Of a DNA stretch of 54,927 nucleotides, positions 1 through 8,790 are shown in pieces. Positions within the stretch are counted from its first letter, which is position 1. The number at the start of each line of letters is the position of its first letter. Made by a program: the position numbers and the translations under genes. Source of the stretch: an uncultured Pseudomonadota bacterium (GTDB taxonomy: Bacteria > Pseudomonadota > Gammaproteobacteria > Steroidobacterales > Steroidobacteraceae); contig CAIOHZ010000006.1 in NCBI GenBank assembly GCA_903858165.1, positions 1-54,927 of the forward strand, in the 5' to 3' direction. The notes under the pieces were generated by a model. The model was given only the letters and a program-made list of their open reading frames with translations. It searched no databases and was not told the DNA's origin.

Positions 1-743
1 GCTACCACCCGCCGCACCACTTCGGGAAAGTCCTGCAGCGTGGCTTCCAGGAAGGGCAGCACCGCATCGCCGCTTGGGCGCGCATAGCGCTCCGTGTCGA
101 ACTGCACGAACCACACCACGTGGCCGTCGCCCACGGGTACCAGACCTACCGCCAAGCCGCCTGCGGGGTGTACGAACTTCAGGAAGGTATATTCCAGTTC
201 CTCAGCGAGGTCTGGCAAATACGCCGCACACACAATTTCCTTAACGCGCCCAGGCGTCGAGCCGGCCCCGGGCGAAACCGCCTCACGGCACTTGGACACC
301 ACGCCATCAGCGCCCACGAAAACATCGGCAACCGCACGACTTCCGTCAGTGAATAGGGCCGCACGCGCTTGCTCGCCCTCCCATTCGAATCCGGCAAACA
401 CGCGCCCGGACACCAGGCATTCAGGCGGCAGTCCGTCGCTCAGTGCCGCCAGCAGTCGTCCCCGGTCTATAGCGAGCACGTCGGCGAGCGGTTCGTCGGC
501 CAAGACACGACCGCAAGTAGTGAAAATCCGCGTGCGCTGCAGAGCGCAGCCTAGCTGCAGCGGGTCCATGCCAAGGCCAATGTCGCGCAGGGCCTGGAGG
601 CCGTTGGTTTGCAGCAGGAAGCCGAAGCCCCGCTTTTCCGTGTGGGTGGCACGTTCAAACAAGGTCACCGGCGCGCCACGCTGGTACAGCGCCCGCGCCA
701 AAGCCAGGCCCGCCACTCCCCCGCCCATGATGGCTGTCTTCAT
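1..743 (-). CDS. FAD-dependent monooxygenase (PHBH fold), 3'-truncated by window edge
   Basis: The reading frame starts at an ATG at 743 and is open to the window edge, giving about 247 visible residues; no stop is present, so the C-terminus lies outside. It begins MKTAIMGGGVAGLALA, the GxGxxG FAD-binding beta-alpha-beta unit, and has the later VFVGADGVVSKCREAV stretch with the DG motif of class A flavin monooxygenases. TTGGGAG precedes the ATG as a ribosome-binding site. Members use NAD(P)H and O2 to hydroxylate or epoxidise small organic substrates in the cytoplasm. It follows the MaoC hydratase by 98 bp on the same strand and is likely the distal gene of the TonB1 transcription unit. The substrate is unknown. 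Confidence 0.8.
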   Translation of the reverse strand, partial: MKTAIMGGGVAGLALARALYQRGAPVTLFERATHTEKRGFGFLLQTNGLQALRDIGLGMDPLQLGCALQRTRIFTTCGRVLADEPLADVLAIDRGRLLAALSDGLPPECLVSGRVFAGFEWEGEQARAALFTDGSRAVADVFVGADGVVSKCREAVSPGAGSTPGRVKEIVCAAYLPDLAEELEYTFLKFVHPAGGLAVGLVPVGDGHVVWFVQFDTERYARPSGDAVLPFLEATLQDFPEVVRRVV

Positions 744-841
744 CAGCGGAACTCCCAAGGGCAGCGCCCACGTGCCGCCAGTGTGGCACGCGGTCAGAAT
801 AACTGGCGTCTCTTTGCTAACGAGCCTCCATGGCCCGAGGC

Positions 842-1711
842 TTATTCGACCCGCGCCAGCCCATTGTTGAGCACCACGGCACCACGAGCGTCCACGTGAG
901 CGCGCAGGCGCCACTCACCGCCGCCTTGGTGCCAGCATTCGAAACGGAGGATTTCGCCCGGGTAAACAGGTGCGGTGAAGCGCACCGCAATCTCTCGCAA
1001 TTGCTCCGCAAGCGTGGCGCCAGCCGCCTTCAGGAGTGCGCGTGCCGCAACACCATAGGTACACAATCCATGAAGGATGGGGCGGTCAAAGCCAGCCGCC
1101 TTGGCTACCGCGGGGTCGGCATGCAGCGGATTGTAGTCGCCGCTCAGGCGGTAGATGAGCGCCTGGCCGGGCAGCGTCGCCAACGACAGTTCCACATCAG
1201 GTGCGCGCTCCGGAACCGGGGGTAATGATGCCGGGCCGGGGTCGCTAGGTGAACCGTTAGCACTGAAGCCACCATCGGCCCGCAGAAAATACGTCTGGCG
1301 GCATTCGGCCAGAAGCTCGTCATAGCCTTGTTCGCGTAGCTCGCGAACCACCACCAAAATAGCGCCCTTGCCAGCGCCTTTATCGGTGACCGAAACCACG
1401 CGGTTAGTCGCGACGACTATCGTTGCCGCGGGTAAAGGCTTGCAGATTTTTACTGCTTGTTCGCCGTGAACCAGCTTGGAATAGTCGATGCCGCTGCGGG
1501 GGTCGCGCATCCAAGGTCCGGGCGAACCCAGCACGGCGGCCATGGTGGGGACGACTTGCAGCCGGTCCTCGTAGACGAAGGCGAGTTCGGCTTCATTCAA
1601 CGGGTCCGTGCCCATGCCAAGGCCGAGCGCGTAAAGCATGGTGTCCCGGATGCCGTAAGACTGAACGACCTCCGGGAACGACCAGTTCTTGACGCATTGG
1701 TAATCGAGCAT
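842..1711 (-). CDS. MaoC-like (R)-specific enoyl-CoA hydratase
   Basis: A 289-residue protein with two hot-dog-fold halves, as in the hydratase-2 domain of peroxisomal multifunctional enzyme 2. The C-terminal half holds the hydratase-2 signature YRLSGDYNPLHADP followed by GFDRPILHGLCTYG, with the catalytic Asp and His. The family adds water to 2-enoyl-CoA to give (R)-3-hydroxyacyl-CoA. I prefer the ATG at 1711 (MLDYQCVKNW); a GTG at 1738 would add nine residues. It lies 72 bp after the propeller-cytochrome gene on the same strand. Steroid and terpenoid catabolic clusters often carry this long form rather than the short PhaJ form, which fits a bulky acyl-CoA substrate (inference). Confidence 0.88.
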   Translation of the reverse strand: MLDYQCVKNWSFPEVVQSYGIRDTMLYALGLGMGTDPLNEAELAFVYEDRLQVVPTMAAVLGSPGPWMRDPRSGIDYSKLVHGEQAVKICKPLPAATIVVATNRVVSVTDKGAGKGAILVVVRELREQGYDELLAECRQTYFLRADGGFSANGSPSDPGPASLPPVPERAPDVELSLATLPGQALIYRLSGDYNPLHADPAVAKAAGFDRPILHGLCTYGVAARALLKAAGATLAEQLREIAVRFTAPVYPGEILRFECWHQGGGEWRLRAHVDARGAVVLNNGLARVE

Positions 1712-1783
1712 GGTTGCGCCTATCCAGGGAACCGCCACGGCGCCGCCACGCCACCGAGCGCGGCAGCGACAGTGTTCGACGGC

Positions 1784-3814
1784 TTAGTGGCCGGCCGACT
1801 TGGCATCCTTGGCCGGAGTACCTACCGTGAACGCGTAGCCAGGGGTCCCGTTCAAGGGGTAGGCAGCCAAGGAACTAATCTTGTCCTTGTCAGGGTACAG
1901 CACGCCGAACGCGCTGTGGCCCGCCGGTGCGCCGTAGCGCGGTGCGTACCATACTGCACCGTCTGTCGTGTGCTCCAGACGCGAGGAGTCCGCAACAAAC
2001 TGCAAACGCGGATAGAACGTGAACTTCTCGGTGCGCGGATTGAAGCGGGCAATGAGTGAAGGCGAATCGGGGTTGCCCGTCTCCGGGAACCAGATGTTGT
2101 CCTCGGCATCGACACTGGCCTCGTAAGGCTGTGCGCCGCGGTGCGGAATGTTCCACTCCGTCCAGTGGCCGGTCGTTTGGTCGAGTTTGGCTATCTTGCC
2201 GGAACGTGGACCACCCGCCCAGATACCAACCCACACATTGTTCTTCGCATCGACTGCCGGGCCGCGTCGGAAATTGGCGGGCTGCGTGGGCGGCGTGAAC
2301 TCAGTCCACTGCTCCACGCTAGTATCAAATTTCCCGAGTTTCCCGCCGTTCCACAGCGCCACCCAAACGTTGTCCTTGGCATCGATGGCGGCGCCATAGG
2401 GCGTCGCGCCAGGGGTAGGAATGCGGAACACTTTCATCTTCTGGTCGCCGGGGTTCCACTTGGCGATCGCCCCACGCAGCATCCAGTTCAAGTAAACATT
2501 GCCCTTCGAGTCGACCGTCGGCGACATCAAAGGCCCCTTCGGCAACGCCCCGATAACGCCGTCCGGATCGGCGTCGAGGATGTGATCCCATTTCAGGGTC
2601 TTCGGATTGAAACCCAATAGGCGCGGCGGATTAGCATCCCCAGCGCCACTGCCAAAGAAGTCGCGAGTGAACTCCGTAACCCAAATGGTCCCGTCTCGCC
2701 CGATGACCAAGTCATGAACACCGGCCGTCGGGTCGGGCAGAACATAGAAAAACTGCTCGCCCGTGCGTGGGTCTAGTTTGACCAACTGCGACGGAATGGC
2801 GCGGTTCACTGCCCAAACGTTGCCTTCGCCATCCAGCTGCATCGTGATGAGCGTTTGCTGCCCTTCCGTCGCAGTGGCGTCGCCCTCGGAACCCGTGGCA
2901 GTTGACTGCACCGGCTTGGCGCCAGGCGCCGCTTCCTTGCCGACGTAGTACTCGATGAGCTGGGCTTTGGCCAACTCGCTTTCATCGAAAGGTACCGGCA
3001 CATCGGTACGTACAGCACGCGAAGGCTGGTCTGGACCGAGATACTTAGTCAAGTACTCCAGCAAATCCTTGCGATCCTGGATGGTGAAACGGAAATTGCT
3101 GGCCGAACCAGCCAAAGTGCCCTCGCCAAAACCCACGCGCTCGCGCTGGTCGAGAAAGGCACCGCGCATGTAATCGATGGCGTACTTCCAAGCGTCTTCG
3201 CTACGCGGAGAAAGTGCGAACGTGTTTTCACCATGGCAGCTGAAACACATATTCTCAAGGACTACTCGTCCCGGCCCTGGCGGATAAATCTCGTCGTAGC
3301 TACCAAATTTCACCGGCGCAGAGACATTGTTCCAGCCGGCGGCATTGAACAGCGTGTTGGTCGCATTGGGAACCGAAGAGGGGAACAGCGAAGGGTCGGC
3401 AGCCTCCTTCATCGCCAGCGTCAAGTTATCGATTTTCCCGTTTTTGACAACGATGCGCTGCGTTGCCGATTCCATGCCGACTGCACGCGCAGTTACCTCA
3501 TAGTGTCCAGGAAAGAGCGACACCGCACGAAATGCACCACCGCTGGTAAACACCATGTACTGGATACGCTTGTCGATATTTTTCAAATAAACCTGCGCCC
3601 ACTTGAACGGCTTGCCAGCCGTTACGGCGCCGGAAACGGTCGCTAGCGAAGTCACCGGCGTAGGGGCCGCCGCGGCACGCGACGCGGCATGCCCCAAGTC
3701 GACTGGGAGAACCACGCAAGACAAAAACAACAAGCCGGACAGCACCGCCGTCATGACCCGTCCACCGAGCCGGTAGCCCAAAGAGTTCGGGACGTCTTTC
3801 ATGAAATTGCGCAT
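1784..3814 (-). CDS. Periplasmic c-type haem protein with carboxypeptidase-regulatory domain and Vgb-like beta-propeller
   Basis: A 676-residue exported protein. Order of parts: N-terminal hydrophobic signal (residues about 20-45); a carboxypeptidase-regulatory-like beta-sandwich (about 55-140); a single c-haem site CFSCH (C190, C193, H194) in a cytochrome-like helical segment to about 285; then a propeller of 40-50-residue repeats containing NVWVA, NIWFPE and IAKWNP patterns typical of virginiamycin B lyase (Vgb) and NHL proteins. The propeller resembles streptogramin lyase, but I could not confirm the lyase His/Glu/His residues, so antibiotic inactivation should not be assumed. It follows a TonB receptor by 58 bp that contain a strong hairpin. 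A role in periplasmic electron transfer or oxidation of the imported compound is inferred. A shorter paralogue lies at 12053-13723. Confidence 0.8.
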   Translation of the reverse strand: MRNFMKDVPNSLGYRLGGRVMTAVLSGLLFLSCVVLPVDLGHAASRAAAAPTPVTSLATVSGAVTAGKPFKWAQVYLKNIDKRIQYMVFTSGGAFRAVSLFPGHYEVTARAVGMESATQRIVVKNGKIDNLTLAMKEAADPSLFPSSVPNATNTLFNAAGWNNVSAPVKFGSYDEIYPPGPGRVVLENMCFSCHGENTFALSPRSEDAWKYAIDYMRGAFLDQRERVGFGEGTLAGSASNFRFTIQDRKDLLEYLTKYLGPDQPSRAVRTDVPVPFDESELAKAQLIEYYVGKEAAPGAKPVQSTATGSEGDATATEGQQTLITMQLDGEGNVWAVNRAIPSQLVKLDPRTGEQFFYVLPDPTAGVHDLVIGRDGTIWVTEFTRDFFGSGAGDANPPRLLGFNPKTLKWDHILDADPDGVIGALPKGPLMSPTVDSKGNVYLNWMLRGAIAKWNPGDQKMKVFRIPTPGATPYGAAIDAKDNVWVALWNGGKLGKFDTSVEQWTEFTPPTQPANFRRGPAVDAKNNVWVGIWAGGPRSGKIAKLDQTTGHWTEWNIPHRGAQPYEASVDAEDNIWFPETGNPDSPSLIARFNPRTEKFTFYPRLQFVADSSRLEHTTDGAVWYAPRYGAPAGHSAFGVLYPDKDKISSLAAYPLNGTPGYAFTVGTPAKDAKSAGH

Positions 3815-3826
3815 CGTGGTCTCCCA

Positions 3827-3852
3827 GGTGCGCGTCGTCGCCGACGCGCACC
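3827..3852 (-). other. Intercistronic hairpin between TonB receptor and propeller-cytochrome gene
   Basis: An 11-bp perfect stem, GGTGCGCGTCG at 3827-3837 paired with CGACGCGCACC at 3842-3852, with a 4-nt loop. It lies 20 bp after the TonB receptor stop and just upstream of GGGAG and the ATG at 3814. No U-run follows on the transcribed strand, so it looks like an mRNA-processing or stabilising element that could lower downstream expression, not a classical terminator. Confidence 0.55.
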
Positions 3853-3872
3853 AAACGTCTGTAGCTTCAGCC

Positions 3873-6155
3873 TTAGAAGTTGTAGTTCAGGTCAACGGAC
3901 ACCCAGCGAGGACGGCCGTAGAAGCCATAACGTTCGTTCGCAATGCCCGCGCCCAGCAAGAACACTGAGGTAACGTAGCGCTTGTCGAAAAGGTTCTTCA
4001 CAGAAAGCGAACCTTCCCACTTGCCGGCCTCATCGGCGAGGTAAACACGCGCATTCGCGATGGAATACGAGGGCACCTTTGCCGCGGAGTCGTTACCCGG
4101 GTTGTTGTAGAAGTAGGAGCGCATGCGCCCTGACAATTCCGCTCCCGCAATCTTGTCGCCGAAAGCCGGCGTCTGATAAGCGATGGAGGCGGCCAGCGTT
4201 TGCTTCGGGTTGATTGGCATTTCGCGGTCCGCCGAGACGCCATTGGCGTTGCGAACATTGAACAACGTGGACTTAGACAAGCTGCCATTCAAGCTGAGCA
4301 GGAGGTGCTCGGTAGGCTTGGCCACCAGGTCGAATTCCACGCCGTATGCTTCGGCTTTTGCATTGTTGATGAGCGAGCCGACACCAGCGAAATTCAGGAC
4401 CTGATAGTCCTTGTAGTCGTAGTAGTAGCCGCTCACGTTCAACCGAACGCGATTATCAGCCAGCAGCGACTTGATACCCACTTCATAGGCAGTGAGCTTT
4501 TCGGCTTTGTAGAGATAGTCGGCATTCGGCAGGCCCGGGGAGATGAAGCCGTTATTGAAGCCAGGGGCCTTTGCTCCAAGGCTGATAGAACCGTAGATAA
4601 GTTGGCCAGGAGCCGGCTTGTAGTCCAATTCCAGCTTGCCCGAACCCATTGTCTTCGAGAAGCGATTCAGACCACCTGGCGTGGAATCGTTGAAGAGGAA
4701 CGGGCCAGCAGCGTAGCCGCCAATCTGGATGTTTGCCGTATCCACATAGTTGGGGAACGGGTTTGGTGGCAGGTTGGTAGCCAGCGGCACCACGATGGCA
4801 GCGCTATGGTTGATGTGCTTCTGGTCCCGGGCACCACGCAAACCGGCAATCAACGTGAACTGGTCGTTGAGGTCAAATTCACCATTGACGAACAACGCCG
4901 TTCCCTTGGAGGTTTGCTCGCCTTCGGCCTTCAGAGCCACACCGCCCACGAAGCCGAACAAGCCGGCGACCTGATTCAGCGTCTGGGTCTGGTCCAGCAG
5001 GTAGGCGCCGACCGTATACCGCTGCTTGCCGTAGTCGAAGAACGCACGAACTTCCTGCGAGAACTGGTGGCTCGGGTTCTGGTAGTGCGTCATGCACACC
5101 TGCAACTGGCCGCCGTCACAATCTTCGAGCAGATCGCGGTAGTACTTGTTGTAGCCCGTTACGGACGTGACGTCGACTTGGTCGTTTATCTTCCAGCTGA
5201 ACTTGTTCACGAACAGCATGGAGCGCGCGGCCTTGATACCACGGTACTGGCCGTTGTCGGCGACGAACCCGTAAAGAGGCTGCTGACCGGCGCCGTCGGG
5301 CCCCGGCGTCACATACTGGTCACCAGTCACTGGCGCGCTGGCAGTGGTGTCGTGCCAAATGCCACTGGTACGCCCGGTGGTATTCGCCCAACTGAACTTC
5401 AGCACGTTGCTCATGTCTTCGTTCGGCTGGAACGCCAACTGTGCGCGGACCGCTTGAGTCTTCGCCTGACCCGGGTCGGGCTGGTTACCGGTGAGGTGGC
5501 GGATATAGCCATCGTTCTGGTCGTGATAAACCGCCACGCGTGCCTGCACGGTGTCGCTGAGCGGCAGGTTCAGTGCCCCGGAGAAGTTCATCGTGGAGTG
5601 GGAACCGAAGCCCACCTTGGCGGACCCCCCGAGTTCCTTACCGGGCTCATTGCTGATGAACTGAATGGCACCGCCGGTGCTGTTGCGACCGAACAATGTC
5701 CCCTGCGGGCCGCGGAGTACTTCCACGCGGTTCATGTCGAACAACGGAATGGAGCTGGCACCCGTGGCAACGAGGTACACATCATCCACGTAGGCGGCGA
5801 TAGGCGACTCGGTGGCGTCGTTGAAGTCGTTCTGGGTCACGCCGCGAACAGAATAGTTCGGGTTTGTGCCGGGCCCGAAGATCGAGGTGATCTCGATGTT
5901 GGGCATGACGTTGACGATGTCCTCGGAACGCCTGATGCCGTTCGCAGCCAGGGCGTCTGCATTGACGACCGAGATGGAAACACCCACGTCGCTCGCGCTC
6001 TGTTCACGGCGCTGGGCCGTCACAATGACTTCTTCCAAGGCGCCGGCTTCTGCCTGGCCCGGAGTCTGCGCAACCGCGACAGCGCTGTAGGCAGAAATGC
6101 CGGTGACGGCTACGACGCCGGCCAACCACGGACCATATTGTTTGCTGATGTTCAT
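3873..6155 (-). CDS. TonB-dependent outer-membrane receptor (TonB1)
   Basis: A 760-residue protein with a signal peptide (about 1-29, ending AVAQ), a TonB-box-like stretch EEVIVTAQRREQ at about 42-53, a plug domain with VLRGPQGTLFGRNSTGGAI, and a C-terminal beta-barrel ending in an aromatic residue (VSVDLNYNF). This is the layout of the sphingomonad/gammaproteobacterial family that imports hydrophobic or oligomeric carbon sources across the outer membrane using TonB-ExbBD energy. The ATG at 6155 has GGAGGGGG a few bases upstream. It is the first gene of a leftward unit with the propeller protein, MaoC and monooxygenase genes. Its promoter carries the shared operator of this cluster (6261-6281). 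Confidence 0.93.
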   Translation of the reverse strand: MNISKQYGPWLAGVVAVTGISAYSAVAVAQTPGQAEAGALEEVIVTAQRREQSASDVGVSISVVNADALAANGIRRSEDIVNVMPNIEITSIFGPGTNPNYSVRGVTQNDFNDATESPIAAYVDDVYLVATGASSIPLFDMNRVEVLRGPQGTLFGRNSTGGAIQFISNEPGKELGGSAKVGFGSHSTMNFSGALNLPLSDTVQARVAVYHDQNDGYIRHLTGNQPDPGQAKTQAVRAQLAFQPNEDMSNVLKFSWANTTGRTSGIWHDTTASAPVTGDQYVTPGPDGAGQQPLYGFVADNGQYRGIKAARSMLFVNKFSWKINDQVDVTSVTGYNKYYRDLLEDCDGGQLQVCMTHYQNPSHQFSQEVRAFFDYGKQRYTVGAYLLDQTQTLNQVAGLFGFVGGVALKAEGEQTSKGTALFVNGEFDLNDQFTLIAGLRGARDQKHINHSAAIVVPLATNLPPNPFPNYVDTANIQIGGYAAGPFLFNDSTPGGLNRFSKTMGSGKLELDYKPAPGQLIYGSISLGAKAPGFNNGFISPGLPNADYLYKAEKLTAYEVGIKSLLADNRVRLNVSGYYYDYKDYQVLNFAGVGSLINNAKAEAYGVEFDLVAKPTEHLLLSLNGSLSKSTLFNVRNANGVSADREMPINPKQTLAASIAYQTPAFGDKIAGAELSGRMRSYFYNNPGNDSAAKVPSYSIANARVYLADEAGKWEGSLSVKNLFDKRYVTSVFLLGAGIANERYGFYGRPRWVSVDLNYNF

Positions 6156-6251
6156 CGAGCCCCCTCCAGAGGAAAAAAACCGTGTCTGGCGATTCGTTTC
6201 GCCTTGTGTTCGCAGTGTGCTCGGCCTTCTGCCGACTTTTGACGTATATCT

Positions 6252-6281
6252 TTTATATCAACGTCTAACATAAGTGTCAAC
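6252..6281 (-). promoter_or_regulatory. Leftward promoter with shared operator box, divergent TonB1/PQQ-dehydrogenase region
   Basis: On the minus strand TTGACA (6275-6280) is separated by exactly 17 bp from TATAAA (6252-6257), about 100 bp before the TonB1 ATG. The spacer contains ATGTTAGACG, one of five copies of a common box (others near 16285, 23428, 28625 and 29600). The same stretch lies just upstream of a TATACT (6289-6294) that could be the -10 element of the rightward PQQ-dehydrogenase promoter, so one bound regulator could control both directions. Regulator identity (the TetR at 28734-29420) is inferred. Confidence 0.65.
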
Positions 6282-6381
6282 TGGCTGTTATACTTGCCCC
6301 GCCGGTCCGCATCCGGCAGCAACAGCTGGTAGCAAGCCGCTGCCAGGGGTATGGAAAAACGAAAACTTGGGGGCAATCCAG

Positions 6382-8790
6382 ATGTCTCTCGACTACAAGC
6401 TCGGCGATTTAGTCGTCACTCGATTCGTGGCCGTTGTACTCGCGGTTTTTGGCCTGCTGCTGGCAGCTGGCGGCGCAAAACTCGTCATGCTCGGTGGTTC
6501 GCTTTACTACCTACCTGCAGGCATTCTGTGTATTGCCGCAGCAGTTCTCATGTGGATGCGTCGGCCTCTCGGTGCCACGCTCTATGGTGCTTTCCTCCTG
6601 GCCACGCTCGTGTGGGCCCTCTGGGAAGCAGGAGCGGATGGCTGGGCGCTCGCCCCGCGATTGATTGCACCAGCGGTGGTCGGGCTGATGTTCGCAACGC
6701 CTTGGTTGGCGCGCATCCTGTGTCGTGACCAAATAGGCCTTTCGGCTCTGCGGCCCGAACGGATTGCAGTGTTGTCATTAGTCGTTTTGGCGGCCATTGC
6801 CATTTGGACGTCACGCGAACCGCCGAGCGTTGAGAGAGTGCTTCGTGCTGGCGTTAGTAGCGATCCGTCCGGCGCAGCGCCCGGTGAATGGACCGACTGG
6901 GGCCGCACGCTCGCCGGCGACAGGCACTCGCCGCTAGAACAAATTACGCCGGCGAATGTTGGGCAACTCAAAACGGCGTGGACCTATCGCACCGGCGTCC
7001 CGCAAATTGCGGCGCGGGGAGGCCCGGAAGCGACGCCATTGATGATCGACGACACGTTGTATCTGTGCACGCAGAACAATATCGTCATCGCACTCGACGC
7101 AGACAGCGGTAAAGAGCGCTGGCGCTTCGACCCCAAAGTAGACGCCAGCGCGGCTTCCGGCGTGGCTACCTGCCGCGGGGTCGCTTTCTATCGCGCCGCC
7201 CAAGCCACGGACTGCCCTGAGCGGATCGTCTCTGCCACCTTCAGCGGTCTGTTGATTGCGGTCGATGCCAAGAACGGTAAACCTTGCGCCACTTTCGGCG
7301 ACCAAGGTTTCGTGGACTTGAAGAAGGGGATGGGTGATGTGCCCAGTGGCTTTTACTACGTCAGTTCAGCACCCACCATCGTCAACGGTACGGTCATCGT
7401 CGGTGGCTGGGTAGCAGACAACCAGTCCACCGATGAACCTTCGGGTGTCGTCCGTGGCTACAGTGCCGAGACCGGAGCATTTGTCTGGGCATGGGACATG
7501 GGCCGGCCCGGCGACCACAGCGAGCCAGGCCCGGGCCAAACTTATACCCGCTCTACACCGAATGCCTGGGCACCCATGAGCGCCGACGCGGCGCTCGGGC
7601 TGGTGTATGTTCCTACCGGCAACCCCACGCCCGACCACTGGGGTGGAAATCGCCCGGACTACTCGGAAAAATACGGTAGCGCGGTCGTCGCTATCGATGT
7701 CGCTAGCGGGGATGTCCGATGGTCATTCCAGACCACCCACCACGATGTCTGGGACTATGACGTTCCCTCCCAACCCACGCTGTTCGAAGCCAATGTTGGC
7801 GGCAAGTTGATCCCGGCATTGGTTCAGCCCACCAAGCGTGGTGAATTGTTCGTGCTTGATCGGCGTACCGGCACACCGCTGGCCGAGGTGAAAGAACTGC
7901 CAGTGCCGCAGCGCGGCGCCATATCGGACGAGAAACTCGCGCCTACCCAGCCCTTCTCCACGGGCATGCCAGCGTTCGGTCGCGATCGCCTCACCGAGTC
8001 GGACATGTGGGGCATCTCACCGCTGGACCAGCTCTGGTGTCGTATCGAATTCAAGGGTCTACGTAACGACGGCCCCCTGACGCCGCTGGGCCTCGACCGC
8101 TCGCTTATCTATCCAAGTATTGGCGGCGGCATGAACTGGGGTGGCGTCTCTGTCGACCCGCATCGCGACATCATGATTACCAACAACATGTACTACGCGT
8201 CCATCGGCCAACTGCTGCCCCGCGCAGAGACGGACCGGCGGCTTGCTATTCTTGCCAAGGGCGGCCTTTCGGTTACCAATTTCGCCATTCCGCTGCCCAT
8301 GCAGAACACACCCTACGGCGTCCTGCTGTCAGGTTTGATGTCGCCGCTGGATGCTCCTTGCAACAAGCCACCTTACGGAACGCTCAGCGCTATCGACCTG
8401 CGCAATAACAAACTGCTGTGGACCCGTCCCATCGGTTCCGCACGCGACACCGGGCCATTGGGAATCGATTCGCACTTGCCCATCCCTATGGGCATGCCGA
8501 TGTTTGGTGGCGCCATCACCACGCGCAGCGGCCTGCTGTTCATCGGCGCGACTCAGGACAGCACGTTCCGTGCCTTCGAGACGGCGAGCGGACGCTTGCT
8601 ATGGTCTGCGCGTTTGCCAGCCGGTGGCAACTCCAACCCCATGACGTATGTTTCCCCGAAGACCGGTAAGCAGTACGTCCTCATCTATGCAGGCGGCCAC
8701 GTTTTGTTGCGGTCGAAACCTGGCGATTCGGTCATTGCCTACGCTCTGCCAGCTAATGCGCCTGCAGCGGTAGCGACCAAAGCGAACTAG
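6382..8790 (+). CDS. Membrane-bound PQQ-dependent dehydrogenase (glucose/quinate/shikimate family)
   Basis: From the ATG at 6382 the protein has 802 residues, the usual length of Gcd/QuiA-type enzymes. Residues about 1-150 hold five membrane segments, followed by a periplasmic eight-bladed PQQ propeller starting near WTDWGRTLAGDRHSPLEQIT and containing HHDVWDYDVPSQPTLF. These enzymes oxidise a polyol or alcohol in the periplasm and pass electrons to ubiquinone. I chose 6382 (MSLDYKLGDL) because the frame upstream has no membrane-protein character. It is the only rightward gene in the first 46 kb, divergent from TonB1 through a shared regulatory region. The last 38 bp overlap the end of the convergent gene at 8753. 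The true substrate is not predictable. Confidence 0.92.
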   Translation: MSLDYKLGDLVVTRFVAVVLAVFGLLLAAGGAKLVMLGGSLYYLPAGILCIAAAVLMWMRRPLGATLYGAFLLATLVWALWEAGADGWALAPRLIAPAVVGLMFATPWLARILCRDQIGLSALRPERIAVLSLVVLAAIAIWTSREPPSVERVLRAGVSSDPSGAAPGEWTDWGRTLAGDRHSPLEQITPANVGQLKTAWTYRTGVPQIAARGGPEATPLMIDDTLYLCTQNNIVIALDADSGKERWRFDPKVDASAASGVATCRGVAFYRAAQATDCPERIVSATFSGLLIAVDAKNGKPCATFGDQGFVDLKKGMGDVPSGFYYVSSAPTIVNGTVIVGGWVADNQSTDEPSGVVRGYSAETGAFVWAWDMGRPGDHSEPGPGQTYTRSTPNAWAPMSADAALGLVYVPTGNPTPDHWGGNRPDYSEKYGSAVVAIDVASGDVRWSFQTTHHDVWDYDVPSQPTLFEANVGGKLIPALVQPTKRGELFVLDRRTGTPLAEVKELPVPQRGAISDEKLAPTQPFSTGMPAFGRDRLTESDMWGISPLDQLWCRIEFKGLRNDGPLTPLGLDRSLIYPSIGGGMNWGGVSVDPHRDIMITNNMYYASIGQLLPRAETDRRLAILAKGGLSVTNFAIPLPMQNTPYGVLLSGLMSPLDAPCNKPPYGTLSAIDLRNNKLLWTRPIGSARDTGPLGIDSHLPIPMGMPMFGGAITTRSGLLFIGATQDSTFRAFETASGRLLWSARLPAGGNSNPMTYVSPKTGKQYVLIYAGGHVLLRSKPGDSVIAYALPANAPAAVATKAN

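Noticed and set aside
4200-6242. 680-residue open frame on the plus strand opposite the TonB1 receptor
   Set aside because: No domain character or ribosome-binding site; it is antisense to a clear receptor gene, as often happens in GC-rich DNA. The TonB1 protein has full family motifs.
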